DNA of 64,000 bases from JAVKBW01 sp964352715 (lineage in GTDB: Bacteria > Pseudomonadota > Alphaproteobacteria > UBA8366 > Aestuariispiraceae): positions 1 through 64,000 of the forward strand of contig CAYGSU010000002.1 of NCBI GenBank assembly GCA_964352715.1, in the 5' to 3' direction. The translations under genes and the position numbers were made by a program. This document shows, piece after piece, positions 17,456 to 26,929 of this stretch; position 1 is the stretch's first letter, and every line of letters starts with the position of its first letter. The notes under the pieces were generated by a model that made no database searches, was not told the origin of the DNA, and saw only the letters and a program-made list of their open reading frames with translations.

Positions 17456-20128
17456 CTAGTTCGGGCTGGTCCTGGGAAGTTTCAGTCTGAAGTAACTCGT
17501 GCCATCGGGTTTGAATTCGATGGTCAGGTCGCCGTGCATGGCCCGCATGATCGCACGGCTGATGGTCAGACCCAGGCCCGCCCCCTGTTCGTTGTTTGAC
17601 CGGGTGCCACGGGCGAATTTTTCGAAAACCGTTGCTGCGTCTTCTTTAGTGACCCCGCCGCCGTTGTCGACGATATCGACATAGACCGCACTGCGTTTGT
17701 CGGAAATGACGACATCAATACGGGGTTTTTCTGATGCATTGTATTTAACGGCGTTTGACAGGATGTTGATGAGAACCTGCCGCAACCGATCCGAATTGGC
17801 ACAGACCTGCACGGCCTTATCATCGCCGGAAACTTCCATGATAACCTTGCCACTCTGCTCGATGCCCGAGACAAGAACCATGGCGCTGTCGACCGCATCG
17901 CGCAGGTTCAGCATTTCGGTTTCAATCTCGACCGCGCCAGCTTCCAGCCGACCGATATCGAGAATTTCGTTCAGCAGGCGTGTCAGCCGAATGCTTTCGT
18001 CATGAATAATGGAGACGAAGCGGTTGCGGTCATCCGTCGGAATATCCTCGTTGTCTATCAGGATTTCAGAGAACGAACGGATCGACGTCATTGGTGTACG
18101 GATTTCGTGGCTGATCTGGCTTAGAAATTCGTCTTTCTGGGTGTCCAGCGCTCGCAGCCGTTCGTTGACGATACGCAGTTCCTGCGCGGTGCTTTCAAGT
18201 TCTTGCGATTTTTCCGAAAGCTGGCGCGATGTTTCGATGAGCTGCTGCGTTTCATCGGCAATGTCGAACAATTCATTCATGCCGACAGTTTCGCGACCGG
18301 CAATACGGGTGACCATGGCATGTGCAGAAGCGCCGCCGATAGACCCGGCCAGTTCACGCTCCAGGCGGTTGATCACATCGTCGGTGGCATGGGGAAGACC
18401 ACTTTCAAAGCCCTGCGACCGGGAAAAATCATCGAACAGGCGCCGTGCCGGCTCGTTGCCGAGAATGCGCTGCGCCAGAATGAAAAGGTCTTCCGAATTG
18501 GCATCGTTGTTAGAGCTGGTTGTCGGCGCGCCGCCGGCGGACCGGAAAGCATCGACGAACAGGGTGGCCTGCAGGCGCTCAAGCGCGTTTGAATCCGTCA
18601 AGCTCGATACGATAACAAAGATCAGGGCATTCCCCCCGACGCTCCAGATGACGGCATGCACAAGCGGGTCCATATCCTGCAAGCCGAACAGGCTTTGTGG
18701 GCGTAACAGCTCGATCCCCCAGGGACCATTGGCGAGGGTCGAGACGCTTAGGAACATGTCGCCACCGAAACTGGGCAGGAACAGGGTATATATCCAGGCG
18801 AAAAACCCGACGACCAGCCCGGCGAGGGCGCCGCTTCGGGTCGCGCCGCGCCAGAAAATCCCACCGAGCAGACTGGGCAGAAATTGTGCCACGCCGACAA
18901 ACGCGATCAGGCCGATCGCTGCAAGCGCGTCCGACCCGCCGCTGAACCAGAAATACAGGAATCCCAGGCCGAGAATCACACCGATGCTGATTCGCCGCGA
19001 AATCAGAAGAAGATCGCGAACATCGCCGCTGACCGCCTGTCCCGCCGCCAGAATTCTGAGAGCCACCGGCATGACAATGTGGTTCGATACCATTGTCGAG
19101 ACGGCGATGGCCGCAACGATGACCATGGACGTGGCCGAGGAAAACCCGCCGAGAAAAGCCAGCAGGGCGAGGTCAGTGCGCTGTTCGGCGAGCGGCAGGG
19201 TCAGGACGAACAGATCGGGGTTCGAACCGGCCGGCATCACAGCAAGCCCGACCGTGGCGATCGGGATGATGAACAGGGTCATGCCGAACAGATATAGCGG
19301 AAACAACCAGGACGCGGTCGCGACATGATGCTCCTCGATATTCTCGACAACTGTTACCTGAAACTGACGGGGCAGGCAGATGATTGCCGTTGCCGACAGG
19401 AAAGTCAGCGTTGCCCAGCGCGGACCGAAAATTTCACCGGCATCACGGATGGCTTCGGCCGGCACATTGGCAAAGATATCACCGAAACCGTCTGCAACGC
19501 TGAACGTCGCGAACACGCCGACGGCAATCAATGCAAACAGCTTTACGATAGCTTCCAGCGCAATCGCAGCGACAACCCCGTGGTGGCGTTCGTTCGCATC
19601 CAGATTTCTGGTGCCGAACAGAATGGTGAATAACGCCATGCCGGCGGCAACCCAGAAGGCTGTGGTAACGCCATCGGCATCGCCCGCGATCACCTGATAG
19701 CTGCTGGTGACCGATTGAAGCTGCAGGGCGATATAGGGGGTTGTCGCAATAACAGCGATAAGCGTGACCAGAACCGCAAGGCTGGGGCTTTTGCCGTAGC
19801 GTGACGAGATAAGGTCGGCGATTGACGTTATGCGATGGGCCCGGCCGATCCGCACCAGCTTCCGCAGCAGCCACCACCAGCCGATAAAGACCAATGTCGG
19901 CCCCAGATAGATGGTGACGAATTCCAGCCCGTTGCGCGCGGCAGAACCGACAGCGCCGTAGAAGGTCCACGACGTGCAATAGACAGAGATCGACAGCGTG
20001 TAGATGACCGGTGATTGCAGCCAGCGGATCGGTCTGCGTCTGGTTCTGCGATCGACGATGAAGGCAATGACAAACAGCAGGGCCACATAACCGAGGCAAA
20101 CCGCCAGAAGAACATTGACTGACAGCAT
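17456..20128 (-). CDS. CbrA-like sensor kinase with N-terminal Na+/solute symporter domain
   Basis: This 890-residue protein has residues 1 to about 480 forming a sodium:solute symporter-like (SSS) domain with about 12-13 membrane helices. A short cytosolic linker and coiled coil follow, then HisKA with His at about 673 (SQISHEIRTPMTS) and HATPase with DNGGGV and GAGLGLTI. There is no receiver. The layout resembles CbrA/CrbS sensors that couple solute uptake to signalling. The start shares one base with the stop of the preceding small gene (TGATG). The lone receiver two genes upstream is the likely partner. Confidence 0.9.
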   Translation of the reverse strand: MLSVNVLLAVCLGYVALLFVIAFIVDRRTRRRPIRWLQSPVIYTLSISVYCTSWTFYGAVGSAARNGLEFVTIYLGPTLVFIGWWWLLRKLVRIGRAHRITSIADLISSRYGKSPSLAVLVTLIAVIATTPYIALQLQSVTSSYQVIAGDADGVTTAFWVAAGMALFTILFGTRNLDANERHHGVVAAIALEAIVKLFALIAVGVFATFSVADGFGDIFANVPAEAIRDAGEIFGPRWATLTFLSATAIICLPRQFQVTVVENIEEHHVATASWLFPLYLFGMTLFIIPIATVGLAVMPAGSNPDLFVLTLPLAEQRTDLALLAFLGGFSSATSMVIVAAIAVSTMVSNHIVMPVALRILAAGQAVSGDVRDLLLISRRISIGVILGLGFLYFWFSGGSDALAAIGLIAFVGVAQFLPSLLGGIFWRGATRSGALAGLVVGFFAWIYTLFLPSFGGDMFLSVSTLANGPWGIELLRPQSLFGLQDMDPLVHAVIWSVGGNALIFVIVSSLTDSNALERLQATLFVDAFRSAGGAPTTSSNNDANSEDLFILAQRILGNEPARRLFDDFSRSQGFESGLPHATDDVINRLERELAGSIGGASAHAMVTRIAGRETVGMNELFDIADETQQLIETSRQLSEKSQELESTAQELRIVNERLRALDTQKDEFLSQISHEIRTPMTSIRSFSEILIDNEDIPTDDRNRFVSIIHDESIRLTRLLNEILDIGRLEAGAVEIETEMLNLRDAVDSAMVLVSGIEQSGKVIMEVSGDDKAVQVCANSDRLRQVLINILSNAVKYNASEKPRIDVVISDKRSAVYVDIVDNGGGVTKEDAATVFEKFARGTRSNNEQGAGLGLTISRAIMRAMHGDLTIEFKPDGTSYFRLKLPRTSPN

Positions 20129-20394
20129 CAGATATCAAGCTTCGGCGGGTCAGGCGGTGGCGCGCTGATGTCGCTTTCACGAAGCGGGCGGGCCAATAAA
20201 AAAGCGCCGGTTATCAGCAACGCCCAGACCGCAAAGATATAGAAAACCGGGAACGGGATGCCGAAGACTTTTACATCCATCAACGAAAGTCCCGCCAGCG
20301 GAGGGAACAGAAGAACCAGACCGACAATCAGCAATGCAATCGACCGGTCGCGATATTTGGTGCCGCCTATCTGTTTTTCGCCGGACGCCTGCAC
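20128..20394 (-). CDS. Small membrane protein between receiver and CbrA-like kinase
   Basis: This protein has about 88 residues if it starts at the GTG at 20394, 15 bases after the receiver stop; no ATG start fits without reading into that gene. It has two hydrophobic helices (IALLIVGLVLLFPPLAGLSL and a later FYIFAVWALLITGAFLL) and a polar, Pro-rich tail. It resembles the small partner subunits found beside SSS-family transporters. It may stabilise the symporter domain of the kinase. The start is uncertain. Confidence 0.65.
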   Translation of the reverse strand: MQASGEKQIGGTKYRDRSIALLIVGLVLLFPPLAGLSLMDVKVFGIPFPVFYIFAVWALLITGAFLLARPLRESDISAPPPDPPKLDI

Positions 20395-20408
20395 CTGTTC
20401 GATCCGCG

Positions 20409-20786
20409 CTAGGTTGTCTGAATGCCAGCCAATTGCTGAACGGCTGCAACCAGATCGGCATTTGCAAACGGTTTTGTGATGAAAAGGTCGGCGCCGCACT
20501 CCAGCGCCACCCGTCGGTCTTCGCGCTGTCCCTTGGCGGTCAGCATCAGAACGGGGATTGATTTTGCCCGTTCATCTGCCCGGATTTTGCGGAGCACTTC
20601 GTATCCGTCCATTTCCGGAAGCATCACATCAAGGATCATCACGTCGGGCGTGTCTGCCAATGCGTTGTCCAACGCCTTTTTACCATCGACTTCCACAACG
20701 ACGTCAAAACCTGCCCGCTGCAGCAAAAACGATAGCGACTCGACGATATTCGGTTCGTCTTCTGCCAACAAAACCCGTTTTGGCAT
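20409..20786 (-). CDS. Stand-alone response regulator receiver
   Basis: This protein has 125 residues from the ATG at 20786, with AGGGAAGGAA upstream. It is a REC domain only: acidic pocket Glu9-Asp10, phospho-accepting Asp53 (MILDVMLPEMDG), LMLTAKG for the switch Thr and ITKPF for the conserved Lys. It lacks an output domain, so it acts by protein contact or as a phosphate relay. It is first in a three-gene operon with the small membrane protein and the CbrA-like kinase. Confidence 0.9.
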   Translation of the reverse strand: MPKRVLLAEDEPNIVESLSFLLQRAGFDVVVEVDGKKALDNALADTPDVMILDVMLPEMDGYEVLRKIRADERAKSIPVLMLTAKGQREDRRVALECGADLFITKPFANADLVAAVQQLAGIQTT

Positions 20787-20891
20787 GGGTCGTATTTCCT
20801 TCCCTACTAACGCCCTTTTTGTTTCGGGCTTGTCGTGATTAGACCGCAGATAGCGCGATCCTGCAATCTCCCATCTGGTGGCGTATGACAA

Positions 20892-22286
20892 TCACCCTAT
20901 CAACGGGTCTTCAACCCTGTGAAGGCAGGTCTGGCGCGGGCACATGCGGCAGCTTGGGCCGACTTCCTCGATCGGGTCGGTTCGATTGGCTCCATAGACT
21001 GTCCGCTGGGCGTCTTCTTCACGCAGTGCAAGCATATCGGTCAGATAATGCATCGGTTTTCCGAAACCGACCGGTCCGTAGCGTCGCGCCTTTGCGATGA
21101 AAACGAACCGTTCGCCAGCGGGAAACAGCGTTCGCTGCGTCAGGACGGTTTCAGGAAACTGCTGCGCCCGATACAGGATCCATAACGGGCAGGCGGCGGC
21201 ATAACGGGAAGCAGGCAGACCTTCCAGACCACGTCTCTCGATTATCGTGCCGGCGGCGTTGGCCCGTAAATAGCCGAATCTGGGTACGCCGGTGGACACG
21301 GGCAGGGCCGTAAAGCGATGGCAGATTACCTCGGTATCGGTAAGGAACGAGTCGGCCAGGGTTTCGATATCATAGCCCGTTTGTTTTGCTTCTTCGGCAA
21401 AGCGGTTCATCGGCACCAGAATGGCGTCTGTCACATAATGCATCAAAAGCCGGCGGGCCCGGCTTACAGCCAATTCGGATTCGATCTGGGGCTGGTCTTT
21501 GATAAGGTCGAGGACGGCGTCAGCGGCATGCTTTGCTGCGAGGTCCGCAGCCATCTTCCGTCGTTCCGACGGGCGTGCGCCGGACAGCCGGGCCGCCAGC
21601 CCCACGGCGATGTTCTCAAGTTCCTCGAAACGGTTTTCGCGCGCGTCAAACAACGCCTCGACTTCATCGACCGGCGTCAGCACCCGATCAACATCCTCCG
21701 CCTTTTCAAGATACAGCGCCAGCGCTTCGCCGACATCCGTCAGACTGCGGCTTTCTTCCTGGATCATCCTGTTGAACCGGTCGCGCTGTTCAGCGGGAAT
21801 GTCCTTGTAGTCTGACAGGATTTCACTGGCCGAACGTACCGAGGCGATCCGGGTCAGCATGCGGTGGACCGCTTCGCCCAGGAACGGATCGTTCGACAAA
21901 CGGGCCGACAGAACCTGCGCCCGTGTGCTTGCCTCTCGCTCCGACCTTACCAGCGCGCCGATGGCCCGCGCCCACCCGGGAAACCGGCCGATCAACTCGC
22001 TGGTTCTTGGTACTTCGATGCCCAATGCGCGCAGAGCGGGCAATTCCGCAGTCTCCAGCAGGGATTCGCGCAGCCTGCGCTCGGCGACGTCGTCAATATC
22101 TTCCAGGGTAAGTTCGAGCGCATTTGCTATCTTGCGAAGCAGCGAACCGGCGACACGCCGCTTGTTCCACTCGATCAGGTTCAGATAGGACGGCGATATC
22201 CCGACCTGCTTTGCAAGCGCTGCCTGGGTGATTCCAAGCTCTCGCCGGCGTTGCCGGACCCGGGTTCCGGGAATGGAATTTTCCAT
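20892..22286 (-). CDS. Xre-family regulator with DUF2083 (ScfR/RamB-like)
   Basis: This 464-residue protein has a helix-turn-helix at about 8-62 (GITQAALAKQVGISPSYLNLIE in parts), a long helical middle and an IrrE/M78-like region. A C-terminal DUF2083 zone carries CPLWILYRAQQFPE and EVGPSCRMCPRQTC. Relatives respond to acyl-CoA or short-chain fatty-acid status and control propionate, acetate or glyoxylate metabolism. It is divergent from the livK-type gene with a 235-base gap and may regulate it. Confidence 0.87.
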   Translation of the reverse strand: MENSIPGTRVRQRRRELGITQAALAKQVGISPSYLNLIEWNKRRVAGSLLRKIANALELTLEDIDDVAERRLRESLLETAELPALRALGIEVPRTSELIGRFPGWARAIGALVRSEREASTRAQVLSARLSNDPFLGEAVHRMLTRIASVRSASEILSDYKDIPAEQRDRFNRMIQEESRSLTDVGEALALYLEKAEDVDRVLTPVDEVEALFDARENRFEELENIAVGLAARLSGARPSERRKMAADLAAKHAADAVLDLIKDQPQIESELAVSRARRLLMHYVTDAILVPMNRFAEEAKQTGYDIETLADSFLTDTEVICHRFTALPVSTGVPRFGYLRANAAGTIIERRGLEGLPASRYAAACPLWILYRAQQFPETVLTQRTLFPAGERFVFIAKARRYGPVGFGKPMHYLTDMLALREEDAQRTVYGANRTDPIEEVGPSCRMCPRQTCLHRVEDPLIG

Positions 22287-22364
22287 TTCAACCTCTGTAC
22301 TACGGGGTATCAGGCGGCTAATTTGTCAATGATTTACATGTTAACTTATATTACTATTCAATAA

Positions 22365-22419
22365 TTGACATTTTTCTACATAAAAAACAATTAGTTATTG
22401 TTTGATTGACATAGATCAA
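22365..22419 (+). promoter_or_regulatory. Promoter region with FNR/FixK-like box upstream of livK-type gene
   Basis: TTGAC-ATAG-ATCAA at 22406-22419 matches the Crp/FNR-family consensus TTGAT-N4-ATCAA except for one base, a common FixK/Anr variant. A TTGACA hexamer at 22365-22370 could be a -35 element. The box is about 103 bases before the livK-type ATG, in an AT-rich stretch between divergent genes. It suggests oxygen-dependent control; no transcription start can be fixed from sequence. Confidence 0.5.
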
Positions 22420-22521
22420 CGAATATCCCGCTGCGATTAGTAATCGTCTCAGTTCGGATTGATTGCGCCAAGGGTGGCGATAAACGTCAGCCGGACAAAA
22501 ACTCTTCTAGGGAGGAAGATT

Positions 22522-23862
22522 ATGAGCAAGTTTGATTTTACACGACGCGGTTTGCTTAAAACATCTGCCGCTGCCGGTGTCGGATTGGCCGCACCGACAA
22601 TCTTTGCGAGCCAGTCCTGGGCTGCGGGATACACCAATGAACCAACGGGCGGCACGGTAACTCTTGGTTTCAACGTGCCGCAAACCGGTGCATATGCCGA
22701 TGAGGGTGCCGACGAATTGCGGGCGTACGAACTGGCCGTCAAGCACATCAACGGTGAAGGCGACGGCGGCATGCTGAACACCTTCTCGTCGAAAGCGCTT
22801 GGCGGAAACGGCATCAACGGCAAGAAGGTCGTTTTTGTTACCGGTGATACGCAGACCAAATCAGACGCAGCGCGCGCCAGTGCTAAGCGGATGATCGAGA
22901 AGGATGGCGCAATCATGATTACCGGCGGTTCTTCCTCCGGTGTTGCGATTGCGGTTCAGGGTCTGTGCCAGGATGCCGGCGTCATCTTCATGGCTGGTCT
23001 GACGCACTCCAATGACACGACCGGGAAGGACAAGCGGGCAAACGGTTTCCGTCACTTCTTCAATACGGAAATGTCCGGCGCGGCCTTGGCGCCTGTGTTG
23101 AAGAACAACTACGGTTCCGACCGCAAGGCCTATCACCTGACAGCCGACTATACCTGGGGCTGGTCGCAGGAAGGCTCAATCAAGAAGTATACCGAAGCGC
23201 TTGGGTGGGAAACGACGGCTGCAGTCCGTACGCCACTCGGCGCGGGTGACTTCTCGCAGTACATCACGCCGGTGCTCAACTCCGGTGCAGACGTTCTGGT
23301 TCTGAACCACTACGGTCGCGACATGGTGAACTCGCTGACACAGGCGGTCCAGTTCGGTCTGCGTGACAAGGTCGTCAACGGCAAGGATTTTGCCATTGTT
23401 GTTCCGCTCTACAGCCGTCTGATGGCGCAAGGTGCGGGTGAAAACGTTAAGGGTATTTTCGGATCCACCAACTGGCACTGGTCGCTGCAGGACGAAGGAT
23501 CGAAAGCTTTCGTCAAGTCCTTCGGCCAGGAATACGGCTTCCCGCCCAGCCAGGCTGCACACACCTGCTACTGCCAGGCGCTTCTGTATGCGGATGCGTG
23601 CCAGCGTGCCGGTACCTTCATGCCTTCCGGCGTAGGTGCGGCATTGGAAGGCTTCACCTTCGATGGTCTCGGCAACGGACCGACAGAATACCGTGCCGCC
23701 GACCACCAGTGCTTCAAGGACGTACTTGTCGTGAAGGGTAAAGAAAACCCGAGCTCCAAGTTCGACGTTCTGGAAGTTGTCGAAGTCACCCCGCGCGCGC
23801 AGGTCGAATATCCTGCCGATATGCTGGGCGGCGAATTGGGCCCGTACAACAACGGCGCCTGA
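22522..23862 (+). CDS. ABC transporter substrate-binding protein, branched-chain amino acid type
   Basis: This protein has 446 residues from the ATG at 22522, with GGAGGAAG upstream. The N-terminus is a Tat signal (RRGLLKTSAAAGVG), cut probably after SWA. The mature protein is a periplasmic-binding-protein type I fold (TLGFNVPQTGAYADEGADE). It is longer than a usual LivK (about 370) and has several Cys in the C-terminal lobe (HTCYCQALLYADAC). Such proteins bind amino acids, amides, urea or aromatic acids; the ligand is not readable. A strong hairpin follows before the permease genes. Confidence 0.88.
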   Translation: MSKFDFTRRGLLKTSAAAGVGLAAPTIFASQSWAAGYTNEPTGGTVTLGFNVPQTGAYADEGADELRAYELAVKHINGEGDGGMLNTFSSKALGGNGINGKKVVFVTGDTQTKSDAARASAKRMIEKDGAIMITGGSSSGVAIAVQGLCQDAGVIFMAGLTHSNDTTGKDKRANGFRHFFNTEMSGAALAPVLKNNYGSDRKAYHLTADYTWGWSQEGSIKKYTEALGWETTAAVRTPLGAGDFSQYITPVLNSGADVLVLNHYGRDMVNSLTQAVQFGLRDKVVNGKDFAIVVPLYSRLMAQGAGENVKGIFGSTNWHWSLQDEGSKAFVKSFGQEYGFPPSQAAHTCYCQALLYADACQRAGTFMPSGVGAALEGFTFDGLGNGPTEYRAADHQCFKDVLVVKGKENPSSKFDVLEVVEVTPRAQVEYPADMLGGELGPYNNGA

Positions 23863-23883
23863 TCTAATTCGATAGCACTGTTT

Positions 23884-23927
23884 CGGCCGCCCTCTGCATA
23901 TTGTCTGGAGGGGGCGGCCGGTTTTTT
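23884..23927 (+). terminator. Intrinsic terminator/attenuator after the livK-type gene
   Basis: Arms CGGCCGCCCTC (23884-23894) and GAGGGGGCGGCCG (23908-23920) form a strong stem, directly followed by GTTTTTTC (23921-23928). It lies between the binding protein and livH-type genes, probably giving partial read-through so that the binding protein is made in excess. Confidence 0.85.
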
Positions 23928-23944
23928 CGGGGGGGATTGATTCT

Positions 23945-24973
23945 ATGGACGCAATCTTACTGCAAGTGTTGAACGGTCTGGACAAAGGGGGCGCCTATGC
24001 GCTGATCGCCCTGGGACTGACGTTGATTTTCGGCACTTTGGGCGTTGTGAACTTTGCGCATGGTGCGCTGTTCATGCTTGGGGCATTTTGCGCAGTTACG
24101 GTTAAAGCCATACTTAGTATGGAAAAAGTAACACTGGACCCGGAAAAGCTGACGGCCTGGGGAACGCCGATGGAAATTCGGCAGCCCTTTGTTGAGGTAT
24201 GGTTCGGTGATTTCGGCGCAACAGTGCTGAACTTCGCTGTACCGATCTCCATTCTTCTGGCAATACCGGTTATGCTCGCCCTGGGAATCGCGATGGAACG
24301 CGGCCTGATCCGGTTCTTCTACAAGCGGCCGCATGCCGACCAGATTCTTGTGACCTTCGGTCTGGCGATTGTGGCGCAGGAACTGATCAAAAGCATTTTC
24401 GGGGCAAACCCGATTCCGCAGCCCGCGCCCGACGTGGCCAGCGGCATGCTCGATTTCGGAATTCTCATCGGTTTTGATGCCGGCAACGTTGTTTATCCGG
24501 CATGGCGTCTAATCTACTTTATCTTCTCGGCTGCGGTGATTGGTGTTGTTTTTGCCTTCCTGAAATTTACCAGCTTCGGCATGGTCGTGCGGGCCGGCAT
24601 GGCGGACCGTGAAACCGTTGGCTTGCTGGGCATCGACATCGACAGCAGGTTCACCATTGTGTTCGGTATAGCCGCCGTGGTCGCCGGGCTTGCCGGCGTT
24701 ATGTACACGCCGATTCTCAGTCCCGATTATCATATGGGCATGGACTTCCTGGTCCTGAGCTTCGTCGTGGTGGTTGTCGGCGGTATGGGGTCGCTGGGCG
24801 GTGCCGTTGCGGCCGGCTTCCTGCTGGGCATTCTGCAAAGCTTCGCTTCAATGAACGAAGTCAAGGACATCCTGCCGGGTATTGACCAGATCATCATTTA
24901 CCTGATCGCGGTTGTCATTCTTCTGCTTCGCCCCCGTGGCCTGCTTGGCCGCAAAGGCGTGATGGAGTCCTAA
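23945..24973 (+). CDS. livH: LivH-type ABC permease
   Basis: This 342-residue inner-membrane permease (GLDKGGAYALIALGLTLIFG at the N-terminus) has several membrane helices and the LivH coupling segment. It is about 40 residues longer than typical LivH because of an insertion near residues 55-90 (charged, KVTLDPEKLTAWG and following), probably an enlarged periplasmic loop. LivM follows after four bases. Confidence 0.9.
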   Translation: MDAILLQVLNGLDKGGAYALIALGLTLIFGTLGVVNFAHGALFMLGAFCAVTVKAILSMEKVTLDPEKLTAWGTPMEIRQPFVEVWFGDFGATVLNFAVPISILLAIPVMLALGIAMERGLIRFFYKRPHADQILVTFGLAIVAQELIKSIFGANPIPQPAPDVASGMLDFGILIGFDAGNVVYPAWRLIYFIFSAAVIGVVFAFLKFTSFGMVVRAGMADRETVGLLGIDIDSRFTIVFGIAAVVAGLAGVMYTPILSPDYHMGMDFLVLSFVVVVVGGMGSLGGAVAAGFLLGILQSFASMNEVKDILPGIDQIIIYLIAVVILLLRPRGLLGRKGVMES

Positions 24974-24977
24974 GATC

Positions 24978-26132
24978 ATGAAAATCTTCAAATTAACCAG
25001 AAACGACGCCTTTCTCTTCGTGGGGTTTGCCGCCTTCGTTCTGGCCGGACCGGTTATTCTGTCGCCGATCGGCGCGGGGTATCCCGATTTGTTGCAGAAG
25101 TTTGCTATCTTCGGAATCTTCGCCCTCGGGTTCAACATTCTGTTCGGTCTGACCGGCTACCTTTCCTTCGGGCATGCAGCGTTCCTGGGTGTCGGATCCT
25201 ACACGGCGGTCTGGACGTTCAAGCTGTTCAGCATGAACCCCGTTCCTGCAATACTTCTGGCGATCATCGTGGCCGGTCTGTTTTCCGCAGCCATCGGGTT
25301 CGTGTCGCTGCGTCGGACCGGGATCTACTTTTCGATCCTGACACTGGCGTTTGCGCAGATGTGCTACAATCTCGCCTATTCGGTTCTAACCCCCATCACC
25401 AATGGTGAAACCGGGCTTCAGCTTAGCCAGTCGGATCCGCGTGTACTGGATGTCGCATTTGGCCGTGACTACGGCGCGGTCTTGCCGACCTCCGATTTCT
25501 TCGGGATCGAGATGACCGGCTATAGCGGCTTCTATTTCTGCGCGGTGATGCTGATCATCAGCTTCTTCATTGCAATGCGGATATTCCGCTCGCCGTTCGG
25601 GATGATGCTTCGCGCCATCAAGTCCAACCAGAACCGGATGCGGTATACCGGGTTCAATACCCGTCCCTATACCATGGCGGCGTTCATCATTTCCGGCATG
25701 TATGCCGGTCTTGCAGGCGGTCTTCTGGCCGTTACCGATCCGCTGGCAGGTGCCGAGCGCATGCAGTGGACGGCTTCGGGCGAGGTTGTACTGATGACCA
25801 TTCTGGGCGGGGCGGGCACCTTGCTGGGGCCGATCATCGGCGCCGGCGCCATCAAGTATTTCGAGAACATCTTCTCTGCCTTTAACGAAGGTATACTGAT
25901 GGACGCCTACAGCTTCCTGCCGGAAGGGCTTCAGGAAATCATGGTGGCGATATCGTCTATGTTTGTTGGCGAAGGCTGGCACCTGACACTGGGCGCATTG
26001 TTTATGCTGATTGTCATTTTCTTGCCTGGCGGTCTGATGGAAGGGTTCAAGCGGCTTCTTTCCCTCGCCCGCCGGATTACCGGCAAGGAAGCAAAACAAG
26101 AAACCGAACATGACACCGCGGCTGCGGAATAG
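24978..26132 (+). CDS. livM: LivM-type ABC permease
   Basis: This 384-residue partner permease has the LivM hallmark LFGLTGYLSFGHAAFLGVG near residue 55 and a C-terminal GGAGTLLGPIIGAGAI block. A polar tail extends the C-terminus. It pairs with the LivH-type gene to form the channel, and LivG follows after 12 bases. Confidence 0.9.
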   Translation: MKIFKLTRNDAFLFVGFAAFVLAGPVILSPIGAGYPDLLQKFAIFGIFALGFNILFGLTGYLSFGHAAFLGVGSYTAVWTFKLFSMNPVPAILLAIIVAGLFSAAIGFVSLRRTGIYFSILTLAFAQMCYNLAYSVLTPITNGETGLQLSQSDPRVLDVAFGRDYGAVLPTSDFFGIEMTGYSGFYFCAVMLIISFFIAMRIFRSPFGMMLRAIKSNQNRMRYTGFNTRPYTMAAFIISGMYAGLAGGLLAVTDPLAGAERMQWTASGEVVLMTILGGAGTLLGPIIGAGAIKYFENIFSAFNEGILMDAYSFLPEGLQEIMVAISSMFVGEGWHLTLGALFMLIVIFLPGGLMEGFKRLLSLARRITGKEAKQETEHDTAAAE

Positions 26133-26144
26133 GGGGGCGCTACA

Positions 26145-26903
26145 ATGAGCATTATTCTGTCTGTTGCTAACGTGAATAAGCGCTTCGGCGGCCTCAAGGC
26201 CTTGAATGAGGTCAATCTGGAAGTTGAGGAAGGCAAGGTTCACGCCATTATCGGGCCGAACGGCGCCGGCAAATCGACACTGCTGAACTGCTTTGTCGGC
26301 CGCCTTGAACCGGATACCGGTACAGTTACCTTCGACGGCAAGTCGCTGCTCGGTATCGAACCGCATCAGATCAACCAGGCTGGCGTCAGCCGTGTGTTCC
26401 AGACACCGGAAATCTTCGGCGATCTGTCGTTGCTGGAAAATGTCATCATTCCGGCATTCGCCAAGAAATACGGCTCGTTCAAGATCAATGCCTGGACCAC
26501 GGTCGATGACGAGTCCGACCTGCAGACCAAGGCGCTGGACATGCTGCAGGATGTTGGTCTTCTGGAAAAAGCCGGCGAGGTCGCCGGGCAACTTTCTCGT
26601 GGCGACAAGCGACGGCTTGAATTGGCGATGTGCCTGGTTCAGGAGCCGAAGCTGCTGCTACTCGACGAACCGACCGCCGGCATGTCGCGAGCCGACACCA
26701 ACAGTACGATCGATCTGATGAAACGCATCGCAAATCGCGGTGTCACCATGGTCGTCATTGAACACGATATGCATGTGGTGTTTTCTCTGGCAGACAAGAT
26801 TTCAGTTTTGGCGCAGGGCACGGTGATTGTCGAAGATCATCCGGAAAACATCAAAGGTAACCCCAAGGTACAGGAAGCCTATCTAGGCGGCGCGCATCTC
26901 TGA
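26145..26903 (+). CDS. livG: LivG-type ABC ATPase
   Basis: This 252-residue ATPase has GPNGAGKST (Walker A), signature LSRGDKRRLELAM and Walker B LLLDEPTAGMS. The family C-terminal segment VIEHDMHVVFSLADKISVL is present. The signature reads LSRGD instead of the usual LSHGE/LSGGE form, a conservative change in this subfamily. It is part of the five-gene importer operon. Confidence 0.92.
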   Translation: MSIILSVANVNKRFGGLKALNEVNLEVEEGKVHAIIGPNGAGKSTLLNCFVGRLEPDTGTVTFDGKSLLGIEPHQINQAGVSRVFQTPEIFGDLSLLENVIIPAFAKKYGSFKINAWTTVDDESDLQTKALDMLQDVGLLEKAGEVAGQLSRGDKRRLELAMCLVQEPKLLLLDEPTAGMSRADTNSTIDLMKRIANRGVTMVVIEHDMHVVFSLADKISVLAQGTVIVEDHPENIKGNPKVQEAYLGGAHL

Positions 26904-26929
26904 TTGCCCGGATAGGAATGGAGGAAATA

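Noticed and set aside
18009..19328. A 439-codon plus-strand open frame
   Set aside because: It is antisense to the CbrA-like kinase, Ser/Arg-rich and without recognisable domains.
25386..26591. A 401-codon minus-strand open frame
   Set aside because: It crosses the livM and livG genes in antisense and has no family motif.
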